Source: Planctomycetota bacterium (GTDB lineage: Bacteria > Planctomycetota > UBA1135 > UBA2386). Taken from it: a stretch of 64,000 bases of DNA. The position numbers were made by a program, and so were the translations under genes. The stretch is taken from contig JACKHZ010000010.1 of assembly GCA_020638735.1 (NCBI GenBank), forward strand, positions 186,001-250,000, in the 5' to 3' direction. Of the stretch, positions 53,681-63,277 are shown in pieces; the stretch's first letter is position 1; every line of letters begins with the position of its first letter. A model generated the notes under the pieces. The model did not search any database. It was given only the letters and a program-made list of their open reading frames with translations, and was not told the origin of the DNA.

Positions 53681-55173
53681 TGCACACGTTCCGTTCGCGC
53701 GCCGCCGCATCCCTGCTCGCCGTGGCGGGCTGCGTCTCCTTGTCGGCCCAGGAGCTCGGCGCGTCGTGGGGCACCGCCGACCGCGAGGCCGAGCACTACC
53801 GCATCGTCGAGGTGCCGGTGCCGGAGTCGCTGGCGCTCGAGTGCGGCAGCTTCTGCCCGCTGTCGAACGGCCGTCTGGCGATCGGCACGCGCCGCGGCGA
53901 GATCCTGATCGTGTCGGGCGCCTTCGACGCGCTGCCCCGACCGGAGATCCAGCGCTTCGCCGAGGGGCTCGACGAGGTGCTCGGTCTCGGCGTGCACAAC
54001 GGCGTGTTCTACGCGACGCAGCAGACCGAGCTGACGCGCATCACCGACGTCGACGGCGACGGCCGCGCGGATCGCTTCGAGAACCTCAGCGACGTGTGGG
54101 GTTTCGGCCACTACCACGAGTTCGCGTGGGGCTCGGGCGTGCAGCCGGACGGCAGCGTCTACGTCGTGCTCGGGTTGTCCGATTCCTACAACTACAAGGC
54201 GCCGTACCGCGGCTTCGCGTTCCGCATCGACGCGGAAGGCTCGACGTCCGCCGTGGCCAGCGGCATCCGCAGCGCCGGCGGCGTCGGGCCCAACGAGTCG
54301 GGCGAGATGTTCTACGTCGAGAGCCAGGGGCCGTGGAACGGCTCGTGCTCGCTCAAGCACTTGCAGCAGGGTGGCTTCATGGGGCACCCGGTGTGCTTCC
54401 CCGGCTACGACCTGCCGCTCGGCGTGCAGCTAGGGCCGAAGCCGGTCAAGCCGAACACGCCGTCGCGCCTCGTCACCGAGTGCGCGCGCGTCCCGCAGCT
54501 GGTGCCCTACGCGGTGGTGTTCCCGTATCGCCGCATGGGCCAGTCGATCACCGGCTTTCGCGTCGATCGCAGCCGCGGCCGCTTCGGGCCGTTCGCCGGG
54601 CAACTGTTCGTCTCCGACTACAGCCTCAGCCTGGTCATGCGCGCGACCACCGAGCAGGTGCGCGGCGTCTGGCAGGGTGCGTGCTATCCGTTCCGCGAAG
54701 GGCTGGGCAACGGCATCCTGGCGATCGAGTTCTCCGACGACGGCTACCTGATCACCGGCGGCACCAACCGGGGCTGGCCGGTGCGCGGCAACAAGCGCTT
54801 CGTGCTCGAGCGCCTCGAATACACCGGCAGGGTGCCGTTCGAGGTGCACACCGTCTCGGCGCTGCACGACGGCTTCCACGTACGGTTCACGCTGCCGGTC
54901 GACGCGACCACCGCCGCGGCGCCCGACAGCTACCGGCTGCGTTCGTTCACACACATCTACCGGCAGGGCTACGGCAGCCCGGAGGTCGACGAGACCGTGC
55001 CGACGGTGGCGGCGGTCGCGGTCGACGACGACGGCCTGGGTGTGCGCCTGACGGTGCAGGGCCTCGTCGAGGGGCACGTGCACGATCTGCACTTCGATGG
55101 CGTGCGCGACACGAACGGCGCGTCGCTGGTGCACACCGTCGCCTACTACACGCTCAATCGCATCCCCGAGTGA
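53680..55173 (+). CDS. Sorbosone dehydrogenase-like propeller protein
   Basis: A 497-residue exported protein with signal peptide (ASLLAVAGCVSLSAQ). The propeller blades show ITDVDGDGRADRFE and GVGPNESGEMFYVESQGPW, with HEFAWGSGVQPDGSVYV and the late WGNGI-like NGILAIEFSDDGYLI. It matches PQQ-type sugar dehydrogenase or sorbosone dehydrogenase propellers that lack a cytochrome domain. It overlaps the stop of the pentaheme lipoprotein gene, so the pair is likely to act as dehydrogenase and electron acceptor. Confidence 0.88.
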   Translation: MHTFRSRAAASLLAVAGCVSLSAQELGASWGTADREAEHYRIVEVPVPESLALECGSFCPLSNGRLAIGTRRGEILIVSGAFDALPRPEIQRFAEGLDEVLGLGVHNGVFYATQQTELTRITDVDGDGRADRFENLSDVWGFGHYHEFAWGSGVQPDGSVYVVLGLSDSYNYKAPYRGFAFRIDAEGSTSAVASGIRSAGGVGPNESGEMFYVESQGPWNGSCSLKHLQQGGFMGHPVCFPGYDLPLGVQLGPKPVKPNTPSRLVTECARVPQLVPYAVVFPYRRMGQSITGFRVDRSRGRFGPFAGQLFVSDYSLSLVMRATTEQVRGVWQGACYPFREGLGNGILAIEFSDDGYLITGGTNRGWPVRGNKRFVLERLEYTGRVPFEVHTVSALHDGFHVRFTLPVDATTAAAPDSYRLRSFTHIYRQGYGSPEVDETVPTVAAVAVDDDGLGVRLTVQGLVEGHVHDLHFDGVRDTNGASLVHTVAYYTLNRIPE

Positions 55174-55188
55174 CGGCGCGCGCCGTCA
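55171..55188. repeat. Perfect 18-bp palindrome joining two convergent stop codons
   Basis: The sequence from 55171 to 55188 equals its own reverse complement. The TGA of the plus-strand gene forms its left edge and the TGA of the minus-strand gene forms its right edge. It can fold as a hairpin on either transcript. Confidence 0.7.
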
Positions 55189-57162
55189 CTGGATGCGCGT
55201 CAGCACCAGCTGGTGGGCGTGCGCCGGGTCGACCGGCGGCAGCGGCTCCGCCATGCCGGGCGCGAGCGGCGGCGGCGTCGCGGCGCCGAAGTTGGGGGAC
55301 AGCACGATGTCACCGCCCGCGAGCACGCCGGTGCCGTTCCACGGGCTCCACATGGCGAAGTAGACGAACGCGGCGTCCTGCGTGACCTCGTCGTAAACGA
55401 CCACCAGCTCGTCGCCGTCGATCACCGCGTCGTAGCCGAGCCAGCCGACCTGCGTCGTGCGCAGGCCGAAGTCGTAGGGCGCGCAGAAGCCGTACGGCGT
55501 CGGCCGTGACGGCATCGGCGGCGAGGTCTCCATGACCGCGGTGGTCAGGCTGAAGTCCTGACGCGTGCCCTGCGCGAAGTCGTCCCAGCGCGCGTGGTGC
55601 AGCTCGACGCCTGCTGGCGCCTGCACCAGGTAGAGCACGTCGACGACCGTCACGCCGCCGAGCTCGCGCGCGAACACCGACGGGTTGTGGGCGCCGGCGC
55701 CGCCGAACGCGTCGAGGCGTGTCCAGCTCTGCCCGGCGTCGTCGCTGACGGCGAGCCGCACGCCGTCGCGCAGTTCGTAGGCGCAGAACACCCGCAGGTC
55801 GCTGCCCTGGCCGAGCGCGGCGACGCTCGGGTCGTAGCCGACGAACTCCTCGCGGTCGATCTCGCGGATCGTGAACGCGCCGCCCCACGGTCGCACCGCG
55901 CCGTGGAACTCGGCGGTGCTGCGCCAGCCGCCGTCCGGCGTCGGGCCGAAGGTGCTGAGGCCGAAGCCGATCGCCAGGTCGCCGCCCTCGGACCACGCGA
56001 CGCCGCTCACCATCGGGGTGGCGTTGGCCGGCACCGTGTACAGGACCTGCGGCGCGTCGAAGGTGAACCACGTCGGCGAGTTCGTCGCGTCGACGGCCTG
56101 TACGCGGCCCTCGACGAGCCGCAGCTGCAGCGAACCGGTCATCGGATCGGCCTGCCAGAACACCACCGCCAGCGTGTAGTCGGCGGCGATCGCCAGCTGC
56201 ACGAGACGCGACTGCTCCCAGACGTCGGGGTCGGTGAGCACGACCTCCTGGCCGAACGTCGCGCCGCGGTCGAAGCTGAGCCGCAGCGTGACGCCGTCGA
56301 CCTCAGAGCGCGCCACGGCGAGCACGTTGTAGAGCGCCGCGATCTCGTGGTCGCGCCAGTTGCCGCTGTCGCTCGAGGTCTCGACCGCGCCGCCGCCGGT
56401 CACTGCGCCGGTGGTCGCGTCGTGCTGCAGGCGCAGCTCGTAGCGTTCCGGCCGCATGCCGAGCGCGCGGTCGCCTTCGTAGGCGACGATCGTCGTGCGG
56501 TCGCCCGAGACGGCGATGGCCGGCAGGCCGAAGTTCCAGGCGTCGCTCGAGTAGATGGTGTCGCGCGACAGCACGTCCGGGTGCGGCGGGACCTGCGGCT
56601 CGGGCTGGTTGATCGACGACTCGTCGCCGATCGCGATCACCACCACCGTCATGCCGCCCGCTTCGTTGGTCACCGCGAGCACCTGCTCGGTCTCGATGCG
56701 ACCACGCACCGTCATGCGCGCGAAGCCGTCGCCGTAGACGTTGATCCACTGGCCGTTCTGCCACAGGCCGGCCCCGGAGAGCACCACGCCGGCGCGCGCC
56801 AGCGACGCGACGCCGTCGGTCGGTCGCGCGCCCGCGTCGCCGACGTGCTGCACCGAGACCTGGGTCCCGCCGCTCGCGCCCTCCGTCCACGAGATCAGGT
56901 CGAACGCGAACGGTTCGCCCGCCGGCGTCGTGAAGCGGTGTCGCGCGCCGAAGCCGTCGACGCCGATCTGCTCGCGGTACGGCAGCGGCGGCGGCACCAC
57001 GCCCGGATCGTCCGGCACGACCTCGCCGTCGACGGCGATGACGACGCGCGCAGCCGGGACCGGCTCGCTCGAGCCCGAGCCACCCGAGCCGCAGGCGGCG
57101 GCGAGCAGCGGCAGCAGCGGCAGCAGCGAGGTGGGGAGCGGGCGGCGCAGGCTGGCGAGCAT
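55186..57162 (-). CDS. Large exported lipoprotein with BNR/sialidase-like propeller repeats
   Basis: A 658-residue lipoprotein (lipobox AAAC, Cys24, followed by a GSGGSGSS linker). The body is beta-rich, with repeated elements such as LRLSFDRGATFGQEVVL and RLAVSDDAGQSWTRLDAF. The latter contains the Asp-box (S-x-D-x-G-x-T/S-W) found in sialidase and BNR-type propellers. No catalytic residue set is obvious. It is probably a surface protein that binds glycans. It converges on the sorbosone dehydrogenase-like gene. Confidence 0.75.
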   Translation of the reverse strand: MLASLRRPLPTSLLPLLPLLAAACGSGGSGSSEPVPAARVVIAVDGEVVPDDPGVVPPPLPYREQIGVDGFGARHRFTTPAGEPFAFDLISWTEGASGGTQVSVQHVGDAGARPTDGVASLARAGVVLSGAGLWQNGQWINVYGDGFARMTVRGRIETEQVLAVTNEAGGMTVVVIAIGDESSINQPEPQVPPHPDVLSRDTIYSSDAWNFGLPAIAVSGDRTTIVAYEGDRALGMRPERYELRLQHDATTGAVTGGGAVETSSDSGNWRDHEIAALYNVLAVARSEVDGVTLRLSFDRGATFGQEVVLTDPDVWEQSRLVQLAIAADYTLAVVFWQADPMTGSLQLRLVEGRVQAVDATNSPTWFTFDAPQVLYTVPANATPMVSGVAWSEGGDLAIGFGLSTFGPTPDGGWRSTAEFHGAVRPWGGAFTIREIDREEFVGYDPSVAALGQGSDLRVFCAYELRDGVRLAVSDDAGQSWTRLDAFGGAGAHNPSVFARELGGVTVVDVLYLVQAPAGVELHHARWDDFAQGTRQDFSLTTAVMETSPPMPSRPTPYGFCAPYDFGLRTTQVGWLGYDAVIDGDELVVVYDEVTQDAAFVYFAMWSPWNGTGVLAGGDIVLSPNFGAATPPPLAPGMAEPLPPVDPAHAHQLVLTRIQ

Positions 57163-57321
57163 CGCGGCATTATCCACGAAGACCAACCGGGTCACACGAT
57201 GGGGCGGCGTACCCGGGCTCATGCTGCCGATCGCACGGCGCGGCGAACGCGCTTCGGGTGTTGCCTGCCGGCGGAGGGCGGGGGACCATCGCCGGCCCGT
57301 CCCGGTCGCACCCGAAGCCGC

Positions 57322-58350
57322 ATGATGTTCCGTACCGCCCTGTTCGCCGCCGCGCTCGCGGCGCCGTTGTTCGCGCAGCAGCACCCGGTCCCTGCGGACC
57401 CGCGCTGGCTCGTCTACCCGGCCGCGGACGCCGCGCAGTCGCCGGGCAAGGGCGCCCACGTGGTGTTCGTCGCCGGCGAACAGGAATACCGCGCCGAGCA
57501 GGCGCTGCCGATGCTGGCGCGGCTGCTGAGCACGCGGCACGGCTTCCACTGCACGGTGCTGTTCACGCTGAAGGACGGCAAGGTCGATCCGACGCAGAAG
57601 ACGCGGCCCGACGACCCGGAGATGTTCCACGAGCTGCCGGGGCTCGAGCACCTCGCCAGCGCCGACCTGCTGGTGCTGTTCACGCGCTTCCTGACGCTGC
57701 ACGACGAGGACCTGGCGCTGCTCAACCGCTACCTCGACTCGGGCAAGCCGCTGATCGGCATCCGCACCGCCAACCACGGCTTCCAGGGCAACTGGACCTA
57801 CGAGGTCGACGGCAAGAAGGTGCGCTTCGGCGACGACGTGCTCGGCGGCACGTTCCGCGGCCACCACGGCGGCTGGCATCGCGAGGCGACGCGCGGCGTG
57901 ATCGTCGAAGCGAACGCCGCGCATCCGGTGCTGACGGGCGTGAAGGACGTGTTCGGGCCGACCGACGTCTACCGCACCTACCCCGAGGGCAAGAGCCTGC
58001 CGGACGGCTGCACCGCGCTGCTGCTCGGCCAGCCGCTGCGTTCGCTCGACCACGACGCCGAGCCCAACACCGACAAGGAGGCGCTGCCGATCGCGTGGGT
58101 CAAGACCTGGACCGGCAACGGCGGCAAGACGGCGCGCGTGTTCCACGTCACGATGGGCAGCGCGCGCGACTTCGAGTGCGCCGACCTGAGGCGGCTGTTC
58201 CTCAACGCGGTGCTGTGGGGCCTCGCCCGCGAGGCGGCGATCGAGCCGAAGCTGTCGGTCGAGCTGGTCGGTCCCTACACACCGCTGCACAGCGGGTTCG
58301 ACTACGAGAAGCTCGGCGTCGAGCCGCACGAGCCGGCCTACTACCGCTGA
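57322..58350 (+). CDS. ThuA-like domain protein
   Basis: A 342-residue exported protein (signal ALFAAALAAPLFAQ). The core (HVVFVAGEQEYRAEQALPML, then DLLVLFTRFLTLHDEDLALL, then GKPLIGIRTANHGF) is the ThuA type of a glutamine amidotransferase-like fold, with HVTMGSARDFECADL at the end. ThuA-like proteins are linked to trehalose and sugar use, and planctomycetes carry many. The start may be 57322 or 57325, one codon apart. It is 12 bp upstream of the serine dehydratase gene. Confidence 0.88.
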   Translation: MMFRTALFAAALAAPLFAQQHPVPADPRWLVYPAADAAQSPGKGAHVVFVAGEQEYRAEQALPMLARLLSTRHGFHCTVLFTLKDGKVDPTQKTRPDDPEMFHELPGLEHLASADLLVLFTRFLTLHDEDLALLNRYLDSGKPLIGIRTANHGFQGNWTYEVDGKKVRFGDDVLGGTFRGHHGGWHREATRGVIVEANAAHPVLTGVKDVFGPTDVYRTYPEGKSLPDGCTALLLGQPLRSLDHDAEPNTDKEALPIAWVKTWTGNGGKTARVFHVTMGSARDFECADLRRLFLNAVLWGLAREAAIEPKLSVELVGPYTPLHSGFDYEKLGVEPHEPAYYR

Positions 58351-58362
58351 CGCGAAGGTCCC

Positions 58363-59952
58363 ATGCCCGCCACGCTGCCGCCGAGCATCTTCAACGACGT
58401 CGTCGGGCCGATCATGCGCGGGCCGTCGAGCTCGCACAGCGCCGCGTCGGTGCGCATCGGGCGCCTCTTGCGCGATCTGTGCGGTGGCACGCCGCAGCGC
58501 GTGCGCTTCGACTTCGACACGCTCGGTTCGCTGCCGACCACGCACGACACGCAAGGCTCGGACATGGGGCTGTTCGGCGGCCTGCTCGGGCTCGAACCCG
58601 ACGACGCGCGGCTGCCGGAGTCGGCGGCGCTGCTGCGCGCGGCGGGCTGCGAGGTCGAGTTCTGCTTCGCCGAGCTGCGCGACCCGCACCCCAACACCTA
58701 TCGCCTGACCGCGACGCGCGACGGCGTCACGCATCGCATGGTCGCGGTGTCGACCGGTGGCGGCATGATCGAGGTGATCGAGCTCGACGGCGCCGAGGTG
58801 TCGTTGTTCGGCGACTACGACGTCACGCTGCTCGACGTCGAAGGCGGCGCGGCGGACGTCGCGGCGCAGCTCGTTCCGCACGTCGACGACGTGCAGGTCG
58901 CGGGCTCGATGGTGGTGGCGATGGGCCAGCGCTTCGTGGCGGACGAAGTGCTCGCCGCGCTACCCGCCGTACGACGCGTGCGGCGCCTCGCCGCGGTGCT
59001 GCCGGTGCGCTCGCGCCGCGGACTGACGGTACCGTTCCTGCACGCCGGCGAACTCGCCGCGTATGGCGACCTCGACGCGCTGCCGCTGTCGCACTTCGCG
59101 CTGGCCTACGAGACCGCGCGCGGCGGCATCGACGAGGCCGCGGTGCTGCAGCGCATGCGCCACGTGCGCAAGATCGGCCGCGAAGGTGTCGCCGCCGGCC
59201 TCGCCGGCACCGACTACCCGGGGCGCGTGCTGCCGCGGCAGTCGCACCTCTTCGCCGCGCGCATGGCCGCCGGCACGCTGCTCGAGTCGGGCCTGCTCAA
59301 CAAGGCGATCCTCGCCGTCACGGCGCTGATGGAGGTGAAGAGCTCGATGGGCGTGTTCGTCGCCGCGCCGACCGCTGGTTCGTGCGGCACGTGGGCCGGC
59401 ACCTGCCACGCGGCGATCGAGCAGCTCGGTTGCGAGACGAGCGGCGACGCGAAGGCCGAACAGCGCGCGCTGCGGGCGATGCTCGCCGGCGGCCTGATCG
59501 GCGTGTTCGTCGCGACGCGTTCGAGCTTCGCCGCCGAGGTCGGCGGCTGTCAGGCAGAGACCGGCGCCGGCGCGGCGATGGCGGCTGCGTCGCTGGTCGA
59601 GCTGGCCGGCGGCAGCGCCGCGCAGAGCCTGTCGGCGGCGAGTCACGCGATCCAGAACGTGCTCGGGTTGATCTGCGATCCGGTCGCCAACCGCGTCGAG
59701 GCGCCGTGCCTCGGCCGCAACATCGCCGGCGCCGCCAACGCGATCGCCTGCGCCAACATGGCGCTCAGCGGCTACGACCACCTGGTGCCGCTCGACGAAG
59801 TGCTCGACGCGCACCGTGAGGTCAGCGAGAGCATGGCGCGCGAGCTGCGCTGCACGGCGCTCGGCGGGTTGTCGATCACGCCGACGTCGAAGGCGATCGA
59901 GGCGCGACTGGCGAAGGAGTGCGGTAGTGGCGGTTGCGGCAGCTGCGGCTGA
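58363..59952 (+). CDS. sdaA: L-serine ammonia-lyase (iron-sulfur L-serine dehydratase)
   Basis: A 529-residue enzyme that turns L-serine into pyruvate and ammonia. It has the N-terminal beta-domain opening (IFNDVVGPIMRGPSSSHSAA) and the C-terminal alpha-domain with the 4Fe-4S cluster cysteines in TAGSCGTWAGTC, VGGCQAETGAG and LICDPVANRVEAPCLG. The length matches fused one-chain enzymes. The C-terminus carries CGSGGCGSCG, an odd cysteine/glycine end that could plug the active site or bind metal. The gene follows thuA-like with 12 bp between. Confidence 0.93.
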   Translation: MPATLPPSIFNDVVGPIMRGPSSSHSAASVRIGRLLRDLCGGTPQRVRFDFDTLGSLPTTHDTQGSDMGLFGGLLGLEPDDARLPESAALLRAAGCEVEFCFAELRDPHPNTYRLTATRDGVTHRMVAVSTGGGMIEVIELDGAEVSLFGDYDVTLLDVEGGAADVAAQLVPHVDDVQVAGSMVVAMGQRFVADEVLAALPAVRRVRRLAAVLPVRSRRGLTVPFLHAGELAAYGDLDALPLSHFALAYETARGGIDEAAVLQRMRHVRKIGREGVAAGLAGTDYPGRVLPRQSHLFAARMAAGTLLESGLLNKAILAVTALMEVKSSMGVFVAAPTAGSCGTWAGTCHAAIEQLGCETSGDAKAEQRALRAMLAGGLIGVFVATRSSFAAEVGGCQAETGAGAAMAAASLVELAGGSAAQSLSAASHAIQNVLGLICDPVANRVEAPCLGRNIAGAANAIACANMALSGYDHLVPLDEVLDAHREVSESMARELRCTALGGLSITPTSKAIEARLAKECGSGGCGSCG

Positions 59953-59958
59953 GCGGCT

Positions 59959-61428
59959 TCAGCGCTTCGATTCCTGCGCCTTCTGCCACTTGTCGAGGTG
60001 CTTCCGCAGGTAGCCGGCGCGGTACGGATAGTCGTCGAAGTGCACCTCGGCGTCGGTGAAGCGCGGGTCGCCGGTGGACTTCAGCTCCGCGTAGAGCTGC
60101 TTCTGCAGCATCGCGGCCTTCAGGAGCAGGTCCCGCTCGCGCGCCACGTCGTGCAGTTGGTCTGGGTCCTCGACGCATTCGTAGAGCTCGACCTTCGGCC
60201 GCTTGCCGAAGCACGCCTGGTAGGACCAGTAGAGCTTCGGGTCCGCTTCGCATGCAGCGATCACCTTCTTGGTCGGGCCGTCGTCACAGTCGGCGAATCG
60301 GCCGATCGGGTGCGTCGCGCCTTCGGGTACGCCGGCCGGCCAGCGCTCGGGTTCGAGGTTGACGATCAGCAGCCACTGCTCGGTGCGGATCGCGCGCGAC
60401 GGGTAGCCGACCAGCGACGGCATCGCCTGCGCTGGCGTGTGACGTTCACGGCCGAACACCACCGAGCTGCGCGCTGGACCGTTTGCGGGGCTGCCGTCGA
60501 GCACGGACAGCAGGCTGTGCCCGGTCATCACTGCCGGGCGTTCGACGCCGGCGGCGGCGAGGAATGTCGGCGCGAGGTCCGTCAGCGACACCATCTGCTT
60601 CTCGCGGCGACCCGGTGACGCGACGCGGCCCCAACGAACCGCCAGCGGCACGTGCGTGCCGAGGTCGTAGAGATTGCCCTTGCCGCGCGGGAACGGCATG
60701 CCGTGGTCGCCGGTGACGACGACGATGGTGTCGTCGAGCAGGCCCTGCTGCGCGAGCAGCTGCAGCGCGTCGCCGACGTCGCGATCCCAGCGCTGCACCT
60801 CGAAGTAGTAGTCGGCGATGTCGGAGCGAACTTCCGGCGTGTCGGGCCAGCAGCCAGGCACCTTGATCTTGGCGGGGTCGATGCCGCCGACGATGCCGCT
60901 GCCGGGCTCGTAGCCGCGGTGCGGATCCGACGTGCCGAACCAGAAGCAGAACGGCTTCTCCGGGTCGCGCTTCGCCAGGAACTTGTCGAACGTGCTGCCG
61001 GGCCCGCACGGGTCCTGCTCGTAGCCGCCGGCCTTGAAGTCGCCCGGTCCCCACGCCTTGCGCCAATGTCCGACCTCATAGCCGGAATCGCGCAGCAACT
61101 GCACGAACGTCGGTTGGGCGACGTCGAGCGTGCTGTGCAGGTTGGCGCCTTCGCCGAGCCGCCAGAACTCCTGGCCGGTCAGGATCGCGTTGCGCGACGC
61201 GGTGCACGACGGGCACGACACGAAGGCGTTGTCGAACACCACGCCCTCGGCGGCGATGCGGTCGAAGACCGGCGTCGCGACGACCGTGTCGCCGTAGACG
61301 CCGGCGTGCGGCCAGCCCCAGTCGTCGGCCATCGCGAACAGGATGTTGGGGCGGCGCTGCGGTTCGGGCGAGTCTTGCGCGATCACCAGGCCGCACAGCA
61401 GGGACAGGATCGCGAGGAGGCGGCGCAT
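59959..61428 (-). CDS. Sulfatase (arylsulfatase type)
   Basis: A 489-residue exported sulfatase (signal LLAILSLLCGLVIAQ). The metal site begins NILFAMADDWGWPHAG. The formylglycine motif is CTASR (in CPSCTASRNAILTGQ), a CxAxR variant of the usual CxPxR, with a second Cys three residues earlier. Later blocks GDHGMPFPRGKG and GTHVPLAVRWG complete the fold. It removes sulfate from glycans in the periplasm or outside. Planctomycetes carry many such enzymes for sulfated marine sugars. No maturase gene is present in the window. Confidence 0.93.
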   Translation of the reverse strand: MRRLLAILSLLCGLVIAQDSPEPQRRPNILFAMADDWGWPHAGVYGDTVVATPVFDRIAAEGVVFDNAFVSCPSCTASRNAILTGQEFWRLGEGANLHSTLDVAQPTFVQLLRDSGYEVGHWRKAWGPGDFKAGGYEQDPCGPGSTFDKFLAKRDPEKPFCFWFGTSDPHRGYEPGSGIVGGIDPAKIKVPGCWPDTPEVRSDIADYYFEVQRWDRDVGDALQLLAQQGLLDDTIVVVTGDHGMPFPRGKGNLYDLGTHVPLAVRWGRVASPGRREKQMVSLTDLAPTFLAAAGVERPAVMTGHSLLSVLDGSPANGPARSSVVFGRERHTPAQAMPSLVGYPSRAIRTEQWLLIVNLEPERWPAGVPEGATHPIGRFADCDDGPTKKVIAACEADPKLYWSYQACFGKRPKVELYECVEDPDQLHDVARERDLLLKAAMLQKQLYAELKSTGDPRFTDAEVHFDDYPYRAGYLRKHLDKWQKAQESKR

Positions 61429-61437
61429 GCGCCCAGG

Positions 61438-62154
61438 CTACCGCGGACGCGGCCGTCCGAGCAGAACACGGTTCTTGCGCGTGATCAGCGGCGACACATG
61501 GTCCCAGCGCACGGCGTAGCCTTCGCGTTCGAGGCGGTAGGTGCGCTCGATGTCGACCGCGGCGTCGCCGAACTGCTGCTTGAGCGCGGCCGGCGCCGCC
61601 GACGCGCCGACGGCGTGGCAGCACGGCATCGCCGCGATCGGCGCGCGGTCGGCGATCGCCAGGTCGAGCGCGGTGTCGGTGCGGCGACCGCACGCGTGCA
61701 CGGCGACGTAGCCGGCGCGTTCGGGCAGCAGCGCGCGGGCGTTCTCGATGCGCGACTCGGCGAACGTCACGCGGCCGCGCGTCCACGGCGCGACCTCGGC
61801 GATGGCGGCGAGCACCAGGTCGAAGTCCTGCGTGCGCCGCTTGTCGACCACCAGCGCGCGCTCGACCTCGGGCTCGAACACGACGAACAGCGCCGCGACC
61901 AGGCCGTGCCCGCCGCACAGGTCGACGACCGCCGGCGCGCGCGCGAACTTGCGCGCCACGGCGAAGAACTCGAACGCCTCGACCAGCTCGCGGAAGCGCG
62001 TCGCGCGATGCTCGCACAGGGCGCGCGCCAGCTTGTCGGCGAGGCCGTCGCCGGGGAAGGCTGCGGCGTCCGGCGGCCCGATGCGCTTGCGGCGGTCGAC
62101 GCTGCGCGCGTGGTCGGCCTCGTTGAACTGCTTGAGCAGGCGGAAGGTGGTCAC
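61438..62154 (-). CDS. SAM-dependent methyltransferase-like protein
   Basis: A 238-residue cytosolic protein. Motif I is VVDLCGGHGLVAALF, followed by ALVVDKRRTQDFDLVL and the segment YVAVHACGRRTDTALDLAI. The later AAMPCCHAVG resembles the motif near the active site of the Methyltransf_32 type. The substrate is unknown. The gene overlaps nothing and is seven bases from the RlmM-like gene on the same strand, so both may be one operon. Confidence 0.8.
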   Translation of the reverse strand: MTTFRLLKQFNEADHARSVDRRKRIGPPDAAAFPGDGLADKLARALCEHRATRFRELVEAFEFFAVARKFARAPAVVDLCGGHGLVAALFVVFEPEVERALVVDKRRTQDFDLVLAAIAEVAPWTRGRVTFAESRIENARALLPERAGYVAVHACGRRTDTALDLAIADRAPIAAMPCCHAVGASAAPAALKQQFGDAAVDIERTYRLEREGYAVRWDHVSPLITRKNRVLLGRPRPR

Positions 62155-62161
62155 GTTCGCG

Positions 62162-63100
62162 TCACGCCTCGTCGAGCAGCGCGAACGTCAGCTCGTGCTT
62201 GTTGTGGTGCAGGTGCATCACCTTCGCGCCCGGCAGCGCCGCGAACTCGCGCGCGATCGCGTGCTCGTCGGCGCCCTGGAACTTGATCGTGCAGACGAAG
62301 CGTCGGCACATGCTGCTGTCGCGCCAGCGCACGATCAGGTCGAGCAGCCGTCGCGGGTAGCAGATGACGTCGCTGAACAGCCAGTCGACCGGACCGACCT
62401 CTTTCGGGTCGAGACCGAACGCGCTCTCGACGCGTTGTGTGACGCCGGGCAGCGCCAGCACGGCAGGATCGAGCGGGGCCTTGTCGACGGCGACCACCTC
62501 GGCGCCGAGCCGCTGCAGCACCCACGTCCAGCCGCCGGGGCACGCGCCGAGGTCGAGGCAGCGTTGCCCCGGCTGCGGCCGCGCGCGCAGCACGGTCAGC
62601 GCCTCCTGCAGCTTCTTGAAGGCGCGGCTCGGCGGGCCGGTCTTGTCGTCCTCGAACTCGATCTCGCCATTGGCGAACGGCGACGAGCAGCGCGCGCTGG
62701 CGAGCATCAGGTCCTTCTGCCACAGCGTCCAGTTGCCCATCGGCGCGTCTGGCAGCTCGAACGGGAACGGTCGCGGCTTCGCCTTCAGCGGCGGCAGCTT
62801 TTCGACGATCAGCTCGACGCGGCGGAACCAGTCGATCGCGTGGCACGCCCAGTTGCGCTGCATCGAGCGCAGCCACTTGGCGCCGTCGCCGATCGAGGCG
62901 ATGCGGCGCCATTGCGGTTCGAGCCAGGTGTTGGCGGCCCACCAGGCGGCCTCGTCGGTGGCCGCGGAGGCGAGCACCAGCCGGCCCTGCACGGCGACGA
63001 CGCGGTCGGCGAGCGCCTCCAGCAGCGGTGCGATGAGGCCTTCGGCAGCCAGGTAGGCGACCGGCACGGCCGGCGGTGGCGGAGCGGGGGCGGTGGACAC
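62162..63100 (-). CDS. RlmM/FtsJ-like rRNA 2'-O-ribose methyltransferase
   Basis: A 312-residue protein with an N-terminal part of about 150 residues (THUMP-like or RlmM-type) and a FtsJ-type catalytic domain. Lys in SRAFKKLQEAL, Asp in LFSDVICYP, Lys in CTIKFQG and Glu in KHELTFALL fit the K-D-K-E tetrad. The SAM site is LDLGACPGGWTW. RlmM methylates C2498 of 23S rRNA in Escherichia coli, and the same target is likely but not proven here. It follows the divergent nidogen-like gene. Confidence 0.85.
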   Translation of the reverse strand: MSTAPAPPPPAVPVAYLAAEGLIAPLLEALADRVVAVQGRLVLASAATDEAAWWAANTWLEPQWRRIASIGDGAKWLRSMQRNWACHAIDWFRRVELIVEKLPPLKAKPRPFPFELPDAPMGNWTLWQKDLMLASARCSSPFANGEIEFEDDKTGPPSRAFKKLQEALTVLRARPQPGQRCLDLGACPGGWTWVLQRLGAEVVAVDKAPLDPAVLALPGVTQRVESAFGLDPKEVGPVDWLFSDVICYPRRLLDLIVRWRDSSMCRRFVCTIKFQGADEHAIAREFAALPGAKVMHLHHNKHELTFALLDEA

Positions 63101-63277
63101 GGGCGGCGCAGGTTACCCGTGCAGCGCACGTCGGTCGCGGCGCTGCGTCATTTGCGGTGCGGTGCGTACCGGGCCCACGCCGCGAGGGCTACTCCCACGG
63201 CGCCGATGGCGATAGCGCTGGGGCCTCATGCCCCGCTCCTCCTTGCCGGGGAGCATGTCTGTGTCTCCCTGATTCCC

